Below are positions 30,377 to 41,051 of a stretch of 62,500 nucleotides of DNA, in pieces. The stretch comes from Neocallimastix lanati (nom. inval.). Lineage: Eukaryota > Neocallimastigomycota > Neocallimastigomycetes > Neocallimastigales > Neocallimastigaceae. The first letter of the stretch is position 1. Every line of letters begins with the position of its first letter. The notes under the pieces were generated by a model. The model was not told the origin of the DNA. It did no database searches and worked only from the letters and a program-made list of their open reading frames with translations. The stretch lies in contig JACVTC010000023.1 in the NCBI GenBank assembly GCA_016946835.1, forward strand, positions 920,001 to 982,500, given 5' to 3'. The translations under genes were made by a program, and so were the position numbers.

Positions 30377-30656
30377 ATTATTAATATTGATGTATTTTTA
30401 TTTTTAAAGTAAATAAACATTAAAAAAAATTTTTTTTATTCATTTATATCAATGCATTTCATTATAATTATTTTAAAAAAAAATAAAAATGTGGTACATT
30501 AAATTATGATATTTATTTATAAGCTACATTGTAAATGTAACTCATTCATTAAAATATATCTTTGAAATTATTATTTATTAAATATATATTTATTTAATAT
30601 AATTTAAGTTACTTTTACATAAACAATTTAATTAATTCCGTTACATTTTATAAAAA

Positions 30657-31326
30657 GCCCTCTTTTTCTTAATTGTGTAATAATGACCACATTGAAATTG
30701 TAAAATATATTATGTAACATGGGGTTGATGTTAATCTTGATAATTACACAGGGAGAAGCTCTTTTCAGATTGAATTTTATGAATACAGATACGGAGTACA
30801 CAATCCTTTAAGTTTAGCATTATTGAATAAAAATTATGAAACGATCCAAATACTTAATGATACATGGTGCGGATCTAAATATGGATTATTACAAGACATC
30901 ATTAATTTATGCCTGTCAATATAGTGATATAAAGTTAATAAAATACTTAATAAATTAAGGAGTAATGACGATCATAAGAATAGCAATAGAAGTTTGCAAA
31001 TGATATATGCTTGAATCTACAATAGCAATAGTGATATAGTAAAGAATTTAATGGAACAGGATTTCAAGATTAAAAAAAAAGGATTACAATTATAATACAC
31101 CGTTGCTATTTTCTTGCTATAATAACAATATTGGAATGGTAAACTATTTAGTATATTATGGAGCGGAAATCAATATTAATGATGGATATAGAATATTAAT
31201 GATGTATGCCTGCTGTACTAATGACAAAGAAATCAATCTTTTATCAATTCTAAAGAGGTAATCAATAGTCCCAGATTTGACAAGACACCATTAATCTATG
31301 GCTTGGTAGTGTCTTTAACATATTAA
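30657..31326 (+). pseudogene. ankyrin-repeat pseudogene
   Basis: Ankyrin-type pieces follow one another on the plus strand in changing frames: NNDHIEIVKYIM, stop, HGVDVNLDNYTGRSSFQIEF; then a frameshift to LMIHGADLNMDYYKTSLIYA, CQYSDIKLIKYLIN, stop; then NSNSDIVKNLMEQDFKIKK; a shift to YNTPLLFSCYNNNIGMVNYL, VYYGAEININDGYRILMMYA; and finally INSPRFDKTPLIYGLVV ending at a TAA at 31324-31326. The phrases HGADLN, TPLLFSC and KTPLIYG are ankyrin hallmarks. Several stops and shifts make it non-functional. It starts about 280 bp downstream of the LTR element. Such ankyrin families are abundant in dictyostelids. Confidence 0.85.
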
Positions 31327-31433
31327 TCTACTAAAAAATGAATGTAAAGTTCGATGTATATTATCAATATATTTAAATTTTTGTGATAATATATATCAAA
31401 TAGTTAATTTAATATTTTTATTATTGATATAAA

Positions 31434-31493
<60 letters not shown>

Positions 31494-31584
31494 TAAATTT
31501 TTTATTATTATAATCAAATTGATATAAAATTATTATTTTTATTAGTAGTTTATCCATACGGTATCATAAATAGGTGAATAATTT

Positions 31585-31641
<57 letters not shown>

Positions 31642-33510
31642 ATAGACTAAAAAACTAGGGTTTTCTTTTAAATTTGATTTAAAGAAATAGTACAAAAAAA
31701 AAAAAATAAAAATAAAAAATAAAAATAAAAAGTAAAGATAAATAATTAAAAAAAGTTTAAAAAGTTTAGATAATATTAAGTAATTATTTATTTAATGATA
31801 ATAAACTGTATTATTATTTAGTTTTATAAATATACATTTTATTTTAAAAGAATTTTGGCCATATATATATTTTATTTATATTACATATATAATTGATAAA
31901 ATATTATAAATATTCCAGGAATATGAAATTCTAATTTTTATTATTTATATATATATATTTTTTTTAGATTGAAAATTATCATTGTCGATTTCTAAATAGA
32001 TTGCGTACTTTTGTATAACATATGATTATAATGAATATTTGGCATGATTCAGATATTATATATTTAAATTTCTTTATGGCAATGATACAGCCTTAATCTG
32101 ATAATTGAATTTTGAATTTTAAATTTTCAATTTATAAATAATTTGGATTATTATTAATATTATTAAAGTTATTAAGTTTTGTTTTAATTAATTTAAATTT
32201 TACCAATATTTATATAAATTTAAAATATATAATTAATACTATAATATCCCATTTTATATTTTCGAATTTAATATCATTAATTATTATAACTATTATTACG
32301 TTATTATTTAAATTATAATTTTACAGATTGTACTTTTTTTTTAATATTTATTATTAATATTATTATTGTTATCATTATAATTATAATTATAATTATTAAA
32401 TTATCAGTTAAAAATATTTATTTTATTAAATTATTGTAATTATTAAAATTTATAATAATAATTTTTGCATTAAATTATATATAATTATTCAATAATGAAT
32501 TTTAAATGAACTGTTAATTATAATTTATTTAATTAAACTTAATAAATTTAACAGGTTAATAAATTTAATAAAGAATACTTTTATACATAAAATAATAATA
32601 ATAAAGAAATAATTAGATATATATAATTAAAAAATATAATTATAATTTAATATAATATACTTTCTAGTTTTATTTTTTTTCTATAAACTTTAAAACTTTG
32701 CTTTATTCTTGTGATTAACTTTAATTTTTTTTTTTTTATTTTAAATAAAAAAAAAAAAATAAAAATAAAAAAAAAAAACTATGTAATTTGTATTTAAAAA
32801 ATAAATATGTAAATATGTAAATATATATATATATATATATATTTTTTTTTTCTTTATTGAAAATTTCTATATTCTTGTTTCATTTATTGTACACATCATT
32901 ATATTATTATTAATTATTAATATGTAAAAATTAAAATGAATTTTTTTTTAATTTGAATGAACTAAAACTAAAAAGTAAAACTGAAAGTAAAACTAAAACT
33001 AAAAAACTAAAAAAAATATACGTGAAATTTTAAAGTTAATTTTCTATAAATAGTAATTCATTTTTAAATTTAATTAATTTTATATATTGCATAAAGATTT
33101 ATTTTAACAAATAATTTTTAGTGTACAATTAATTTATTTAAAAAAAAAAAATTAAAAAGAAATACTGTTAAGTATATTTTAACATGATAATATCTTTTTC
33201 TCTAAATTCCCAAAAGGTAGTACTTTATTCTTATTTTTTTTTTTAATGGTAAAGAAATCACTGCATATCCTAACCTTAAAATAAAAAATAAAAAATAAAA
33301 AAATTATAAAAAAAAAAGAAAAAAAGAAATATATAATAAATATATAATAAATATATAATTATAATTAAAAAAAAAAAAAAAAAAACTATATAGATAATTA
33401 TAATATAAATAATTATATCTAAATATTTTAATAATAAAAAAAAATAAATATTTAAAATTATTTATTTATGAAATATGATAATTTCATAAATATATAAATA
33501 AATATTTTAA

Positions 33511-33545
<35 letters not shown>

Positions 33546-35374
33546 ATATTTTAATAATTAAATAAATAAATATTAGTTCTATATATTTTAATATATTTCA
33601 AAAGATTATTAAATATATATATTAAAGTTTATATATGAAATAAATTATTTACTATGATATAATTTTAAATGATTTAAAATAATTTGAAATTTAATAGTTT
33701 AATTATACACTTTATTATCATCATTTATACTGTTAATATATAATATTCTATATAATAATTGTATTGCAATATATATTGTATTATTGTTAATTTTTATTAT
33801 TTATTGTATAATTTTTGTTATTTATTGTTAATTTTTTTTATTATTATTTTTTTTATTTTACTTTTTTTAAAAAAAAACATAAAAAAAAAAAAGAGGAAAA
33901 ATTTCATTTTATTTCTTAAATTATAATAAATAAAAATATGAATTCAATATAATAAAATTTATTACTTTATAAATATTACAATATAATTGTAATATATTCA
34001 TTTTTATTAAAATAATTATTTCAAATTTTTTTTTTTTTGTTTTATTTTTTATTTTTTATTTTTTATTTTATATTTTTAATTTTATTTTATTTAAATCTTT
34101 TTAAATCTTTTTAAATCTTTTTTATTTTATATTTTATGTCTTATATTTTATATTCAATATTTTATATTTTTATTTGTTTTTACTTTTAAATTATTATAAA
34201 TAAAATTTTAAATTTATTTTAATATTTATTTGTTTGTTTAAAATAGTAAACTATTTTATAACTATTATAATTTATATCATTAAAAGAAATAATATAATAT
34301 ATATAAATCAATAAAAAATAAAATAAATATAATTAATAATAGCCTTCCCATTTTAATCAATATTTGTTAATATTTATTATAAGTTTTCAAAAAACTGTCT
34401 TGTTAAGTTTATACTTAAATAATATTTATTTTAGAAAAAATAGTAATATATGATTAGTAATTAATAATCAATAATAATAAAAGAGTTTATGTATATAGCA
34501 TATTATTGATTATTATTTATTATTTAATTTATTCTATATATATAACTTTATTTATAAAGTCTAATTAATGATATGTAATTATAAAAAATAGATTTATAAA
34601 TCTTTTTTTTTTATAATTTAAATATAAAAAGTATTTATATAAAAAAAAATATCATTTTCCAACCTCAAATATTAAACTATATATATATAGAGCTTATTAG
34701 TTTTATATATGTCCTAAAAATTATAAATCATAATAATATTAAAAAAAATATAAAAACATTTTTTATTTGAAAAAGTCAATAATATAAAGGAAAATTTATA
34801 ATTCTTGTAAATAACAAAATTAAATAAAAATATATATATAGAAAGTTAAATTGAAATATATATATATATATATATATTTGAATAAAAAATATAAGCTAAT
34901 ATTTAACAAAAATTCAATTATATTATATGTAAAAAATCAATTAAAAATAGAAAAAGAAAAGAAAAATAACAAAAAACTAAAAAAATTGTTTTAAATAAAA
35001 AGTGAGAAAAAAGAGAAATATTAAACAAAAAATATTAAAAAAGCTATTTTAACATTAATAAGAATTAATTTTAAAAAGTTATATCGATATAAATAAATGA
35101 AAATAGTAAAGACAATAATAATTCATAGTTAAAATAACATTATTTATTTGTTTTATTTTCTATTTTTCTATTTTTCTATTTTCTATTTTTTTATTTTATC
35201 TTATTATAGTTTTTATGAATTTTATTAAATTCTAATATAAAATAATTTTTAAAAAAATAGTAATTAAAATAAAAACATTAAATTAAGCTAATATTAAAGA
35301 AAGAATAATATTTAATAAAATATAATATAATATAATTTAATTTAATTTTCCAATAATATAATTTAATAATTAAA
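31327..35374. other. A/T-rich intergenic region
   Basis: About 4 kb without recognisable genes. It holds a (TTA)n run at 31435-31492, an (AAAT)n run at 31590-31644, a second at 33510-33547, and many homopolymers. The last few hundred bases should carry the promoter of the lipase gene. Confidence 0.65.
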
Positions 35375-37159
35375 ATGGGCTTTGGAATAATAAATGTAAG
35401 GAATACTTTTGGAATATCAAAAAATATTCCAAGATTTTTAAAATGTAATTTTTCAACCATTCAAAATGACGTACAGAAAATAATAAAAGAAAATGAAAAA
35501 GAAGATAAATTGAAATTATCACTTCATACCCAAAATCTGTTAACAAAAAATAAAAAAAATACAAATGATACCATTCTTCATTTTGAAAGAAATATGAGTA
35601 CTCATAATCAAAATGATATTATTAATAATGAACTAGCTAAATATGAAAATATTGATATTTCTACAATAACAAAACCTTTAAAATACCCTGTTGTTTTATG
35701 TCATGGTAAAATTAATATTATTGTTCATACTTTTCATATATTATTATGTTTCAGTTATATAATATGAATTTTGATATCAAATTTATGAATAAGACTATTT
35801 ATTTAAATATTATTATTATTATTATTATTATTATTAAAATAAAAGGATTATTTGGATTTGATAAAAAAGGTAAATTAATTTTTAATATATATCATATTAT
35901 ATCATATTAATTTTATAATTTATCTAATATTCATTAATTTATTATTAATTCTAATTTTATTTTATTTTTTTTTTTTTTCATTTTTCATTTTTTATTTTAA
36001 TTATGATAATGTTAAAAAATAAAAAAGGACCAGAATCAATTCCATTTTTACAGATTCATTATTGGAATAGAATTCAAAAATTCTTGGAACAATTGGGGTG
36101 TAAAGTGATCGTACCAAAAGTAGCACCTTCTGGAGGTGTTAAATTTAGAGCTCATGAATTGAATCGTTTTATTGAAGAGAATTTTCCAAATCAAAAAGTT
36201 CATTTAATTGCACATTCAATGGTATATAAATATATATATATATTTTTTTCTCATAAAAAATCGTTATTTTATTTTATTTTATTTTATTTTATTTTTTTTT
36301 TTATATATATTTAATTTTGATAATAATACAATTTTTAATAAAATTTTATTTTACTTTTATGTAATTAAATTTTAATATAATAAAAAAAAAAATTTTTTTT
36401 TATGTGTGTTTAATCCATTTTTAATATTTAATTATATTATATTTTTTAATTTAAATTTATAATAATAAATAATATTATATTCTTTATAACATAAACAGGG
36501 TGGCCTTGATTGTAGGTAAATGATTAAATAATATAAATAAAAAAAAAAAATTATTTTTTAAAATTATAAATATTAATGAAAAAAAAATTTTTTTGTTTAT
36601 ATCAAGATATTTAATTACACATATTAAACCAAAGTCATTTAAAGTTTTAACATTAACCACTCTTTCTACTCCTCATCGTGGTTCACCATTTATGGATTGG
36701 TGTAGAAAAATGTTTGGTGTTGGTTGGATTAAAGATCCAAAGCATATTCCATCTCCACAAGGACCTTTTATGGCAAAATCTATAAAAAATGCTTCAGCTC
36801 TTTTTAACAAAGATCATCAACAAAAGCGTCATCAACATCGTCAAAGCTTTTCCAGATTCTTTTCTAAGGCATTAAATAAAAATGATAAAAAAGAAGGTAA
36901 TAATTCGATACTTTTTAAAATAATTATAACAAAAATTAAAAAAAAAAAAAAAAAATAAAAAAATAAAAATAAAAATATAAAATAAAGATATATATATAAA
37001 TACTAATCAAAAATAAATAAATATTTAATATTATTAATACTAATATTAATATTATTTTTTATTATTTAAAATTTAAATTGTTATTAATTATATTCTTAAA
37101 AACAACTTTTATTTCAATTATTTATTAATTATCAATTTTTATTTTAATAATAACTAAAT

Positions 37160-37221
<62 letters not shown>

Positions 37222-37879
37222 TATAATTATAATGATAATATTAATTAATAATACTAATTATAATAATAATAATAAATTATTTATTATTAATATTAATATT
37301 AATATTAATATTATTATTGTTAATAAAAAAAAAAAAAAAAAAAAAGATAATACACTTCAAGAAATTAATCCAAAAACTATAGATAATACAATATCAGCTA
37401 TTTCTCTTTTATTTAATTATTCTTCCTCCCCTATTATCGATCATTATAATATAGAACTTTTATCAGAATTATATGAAATGCAAACTTCGGCCTTTTACAA
37501 TATATTATGTAAGGTAATGTCAATCTTTGATATGCCTGCCTATCGTATTCTTACCACCGATTTTTGTAATAATATTTTTAATCCTTTAACTCCAGATGAT
37601 CCCGAGGTCATGTATCAATCGTACGGTGCCTTCCGTAAAATTCCATTTATTAATCCATTATGTTTTTCACAACAAATTATAAAGAAATCAGGTCAAGTAC
37701 AAAATGATGGATTAGTTGGTGTGGAAAGTGCAAAATGGGGAAATTATAAGGGTACTGTACATGCCGATCATTTTGATTTAAATGATCGATGGTCCATCAA
37801 CCTCTTCTACGACAGTTTCAATGTTCAAGATTTTTATTACAGTGTCATTCGTGAACTTTATCCCTATGAAGAAATTTAA
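35375..37879 (+). CDS. alpha/beta-hydrolase lipase
   Basis: Predicted triacylglycerol-type lipase. Seven exons in phase: 35375-35705, 35846-35869, 36028-36221, 36499-36515, 36607-36896 and 37347-37879 form six of the coding blocks I can place (462 aa in total). Landmarks: PVVLCHGLFGFDKKGPES (oxyanion-loop region, as in bacterial family I lipases), HLIAHSMGGLDCRY with nucleophile Ser182, TTLSTPHRGSPFMDW, QNDGLVGVESAKWG with likely catalytic Asp406, and HADHFDLNDRW with likely catalytic His427. The first 30 residues (MGFGIINVRNTFGISKNIPR) are basic and hydroxylated without acids, so mitochondrial import is possible. The 24-nt and 17-nt micro-exons are needed to keep HGLFGFDKKGPES and AHSMGGLDCRYL intact. 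Exon count is six by the listed blocks. Confidence 0.88.
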
Positions 37880-38757
37880 AAAAAAAAAAAAAAAAATAAG
37901 AAAAAAATAAGAAAAAAAATAAAAAATATATAGTATTATTTAATATTAATATTTAATAGTTAATATTAATAAATAATATTAATAATATTATTAATAAATA
38001 AATTATAAATTTCATGAATAAAACTATTATTATAATAATAATAAATTATAAAATTCATGATAATATTCCATTTTTTTTTTTTTTTTTTTTTTTTTTATTT
38101 ATTTATTTTTTTATTTTTTTTTTTTTTTTTTAAAACATTTAAATAATTAATATTTTTAACCTATTATATAAAAATAATAATAATTTTTTTTAAAAAAAAA
38201 AAAGTATTTATATATAAATATATATATATATATATATAATATATTTATATAATTAATATTTAATATTTAATAAAATAAAATCGAAAAACCTATTAATCAT
38301 TTTCATTTAAAACATACATGACTTTTTTTTTTTTTTTTTATTTTTTAATACTTTATATATATATATATATGTTAATTATTAATATTAATATTATTATTAT
38401 TAATATTAATATTAATATTATCATCATTATTATCATTATTATCATCATTATTATCATTATTATCATTATTATTCATATTATACTGAAAATAAATTGTTAG
38501 TAAATTATTTTAAATATGATATAAATGTACTATTAGAATATTTTTTTTTTTTTTTATAAGGCTACGGCCATTAATATAGGTAAATAAAGTTTATAAAAGC
38601 AAGAAAATTTTTGTAAATTAATTTATTGTGTATTACTGTGTTAAGTGTTGTACGAATTGAGCATTAATAGTAGAGGGCTTATCTAAAATAAATAGATAGA
38701 TCTATATCCATCTTCAAATTATCATCATCATCATTTCCTATTATTACTACTAAACAC

Positions 38758-38791
38758 AGAATAGAATAGAATAGAATAGAATAGAATAGAT
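38758..38791. repeat. (GAATA)n pentanucleotide repeat
   Basis: About six perfect units of GAATA between an arm ending AGAGGG side (38672-38680 region) and a matching CCCTCTAC at 38808-38815. The flanks GTAGAGGG and CCCTCTAC are inverted, and ATAGATCTAT occurs on both sides. Confidence 0.8.
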
Positions 38792-39019
38792 CTATTCTCC
38801 CTCTACCACCATCCCTATGACCTACCTAATGAATGAATATAACTTTTTTTTTTTTTTTTTCCCCAATTATTAATTTTTCTTCTTCTTCTTCTGCTTCTTC
38901 TTCATTACCATTTGAATTGATTTCCAATAGATGATATTAATTTTTTTTTTTTATTTTTTTTATTTTTTATTTTTTATTTTTTTTTAATATTTTATATTTC
39001 TTTTGATATTTTCATCTTT

Positions 39020-39069
<50 letters not shown>

Positions 39070-39081
39070 ATGAAGAGAAAG

Positions 39082-39127
<46 letters not shown>

Positions 39128-39177
39128 GTAAAAGTTAAAAATGTAACATTCCTAGAAAAAAATATTTTCTATTAGAA

Positions 39178-39217
<40 letters not shown>

Positions 39218-39411
39218 TAGAATTTCTCCATTTAATAAAAAAGTTTTTTTCTTTTTTTTTTTTTGCATTTGATTTGAAATGTAAAATGAAGCACAAAATC
39301 CCAGCAATAGGAGGAAGAGGTATATACCTACACCTAAGTAAGGTATAACCAATTTTTCGTTTTTTTTTTTTTTTAGGTTAAAACTCTTGATTCTTGACTC
39401 TTGACTTTAAA

Positions 39412-39446
<35 letters not shown>

Positions 39447-39520
39447 GTATTAGAGTTAAACTATTATTAAGAATTAAAAAAAAAAAAAAAAATTTGAAAC
39501 TTCCTTCCCCTCCTCCTCTC

Positions 39521-39727
39521 GTACTACTACTACCACTATTAAACTACTACTACTACTACTATTAAACTACTACTACTATTAAACTACTACTACTATTAAA
39601 CTACTACTACTATTAAACTACTACTACTACTATTAAACTACTACCACTATTAAACTATTACTACTACTATTAAACTACTACTACTATTAAACTACTACTA
39701 CTATTAAACTACTACTACTTTTAAACT
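39521..39727. repeat. TACTACTACTATTAAAC minisatellite
   Basis: Eleven units of about 17 bp built from (TAC)3-6 plus TATTAAAC, with small variants (ACCACTATT, TTTTAAAC). It sits between two pyrimidine-rich tracts (CTTCCCCTCCTCCTCTCG before; a CT run then CCCCCTCCTCCTCTCC after). Confidence 0.9.
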
Positions 39728-39960
39728 GGTTACATTTATTAATTATCAAAATTAACATTTCATTATTTTTTGTCCCCTTTCTTTCTCTCTCTCTCTCTCT
39801 CCCCCTCCTCCTCTCCTCCTATCTACCTTTATAACTAACTGGCAAAATTTTTTAAAAATTTTAAAAAAGTTCCTTAAGTTGGAGAATCTTGTTTTGTTTT
39901 GTTAGTTTAGAGCACATAATATAATATCATCTGCAAAAAAAAAAAAAAAAAAAAAAAAAA

Positions 39961-40238
39961 ACGAAGAAATGTAAAGATTAATATAAAATGATAAAAAAAA
40001 GAAAAAAAAAAAAAAAAAAAAACTAAGAAATAAGAAATGTAAAGATTAATATAAAATGATAAAAAAAAGAAAAAAAAAAAACTAAGAAATAAGAAATGTA
40101 AAGATGAATATATCTTATTTGTTTTTGTTTTTGTTTTTGTTTTTGTTTTTGTTTTGTTTTAATTATACATATACATATATATATATATATATATTTTTTT
40201 TTATCATTTTATATTAATCTTTACATTTCTTAGTTTTT
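39961..40238. repeat. three tandem copies plus one inverted copy
   Basis: The block AGAAATGTAAAGATTAATAT followed by AAAATGATAAAAAAAAG occurs at about 39965, 40033 and (shortened) 40092. Its reverse complement lies at 40202-40238 (ATCATTTTATATTAATCTTT...). A transcript through here could fold into a stem of over 30 bp. Confidence 0.85.
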
Positions 40239-40263
40239 TTTTTTTTTTTTTATTTTTTATTTA

Positions 40264-40294
<31 letters not shown>

Positions 40295-40710
40295 AATGTA
40301 CCTAAAATTCCACTATCGGTTATTTTTTAATCATTTTCATTTTCATTTCCAATACTTTTTTTTTTTTTTTTTTTTTTATTAAAGTTAACCTAAAAATCTT
40401 TTGTAGAGGAATATCATTAATATGATGATGATAAAGATGATCTAAATTTTTTTAACTCTTGTGATATCATCATCATCAAATACAAATCCATCTATCCAAA
40501 CCATCCCTATTCCCTAGGATGATGATAACTTCTTATTAGTACTTTTTATTTTATTATTTATTTATTTTTTTTTTTTCTTTTTTTTTTTTTTTAGACTTAG
40601 AGAATAACCTTATTTAATTTATAATAATAATAATAATAATAAAATTACATGAAATTAAATGAAAAAATAACAAATAAAATACATGAAATAAAATATTATA
40701 TATTATAAAA

Positions 40711-40908
40711 TTATAAAAGTGCGTTAGAAGCAATAGACTCTAACTTTTCCCATTCCTCGATAATAATACCACGTCCATTATTGCGAGTAATAATTTCAGT
40801 ATTAGTGTTATCAATCGAATCTGTATCTGGAGGTGAAAATCCATGCCTTATCATTTCGACGTTGACGCTCTTGGTAACGGTAGATTCAACGGAATACCAT
40901 TTCTTCAT
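40711..40908 (-). CDS. small hypothetical protein or terminal exon
   Basis: ATG at 40908 to TAA at 40711, 65 aa: begins MKKWYSVESTVTKSVNVEMI and is acidic and Asn/Thr-rich in the middle. Codon use is good (GTC, ACC, AAG) and unlike the flanks. A plausible acceptor, CTTTTAG, lies just upstream at about 40914-40920, so this may be the last exon of a longer gene whose first exons I cannot find. TKSVNVEMIRH resembles SKSVDVVLIRH on the minus strand at 27036-27067. The phrase IRHG recalls histidine phosphatases, but the rest does not fit. The plus strand is also open here, which weakens the call. Confidence 0.4.
   Translation of the reverse strand: MKKWYSVESTVTKSVNVEMIRHGFSPPDTDSIDNTNTEIITRNNGRGIIIEEWEKLESIASNALL
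40843..40874. repeat. GC-rich block, copy C
   Basis: Matches 27036-27067 at 29 of 32 positions; see the related block at 26016-26045. Here it lies within the small minus-strand ORF. Confidence 0.75.
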
Positions 40909-41014
40909 CAAACTAAAAGATCGACAAATTAATGGTATTACGTTTGTTATTTATAAATAATAATAATAAAATAAAATAAAATAAAAAAATAAAATAAAAT
41001 AAAAATAAAAAATA

Positions 41015-41051
<37 letters not shown>

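Larger units (their letters stand above)
37880..40710. other. simple-sequence intergenic region
   Basis: Holds very long poly-T runs (for example 39022-39066 and 39087-39125), a (GAATA)n run at 38758-38790, a 17-bp minisatellite at 39521-39727, CT-rich tracts at 39497-39520 and 39777-39830, and a tandem/inverted repeat at 39961-40238. Short GC-richer pieces at 38560-38582, 39260-39350 and 40405-40530 are not explained by any gene I could build. Confidence 0.6.

Noticed and set aside
30151-30420. 89-codon minus-strand frame
   Set aside because: Falls on the 3' LTR and runs across the insertion boundary, so it cannot be an old gene.
38561-38575. 5S rRNA-like TACGGCCAT
   Set aside because: Similarity stops after about 10 bases and no 5S internal promoter follows.
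39152-39352. 66-codon minus-strand frame with a hydrophobic start
   Set aside because: No ATG, begins after a poly-A/T run and ends in poly-Lys from a homopolymer; the short GC-richer part remains unexplained.
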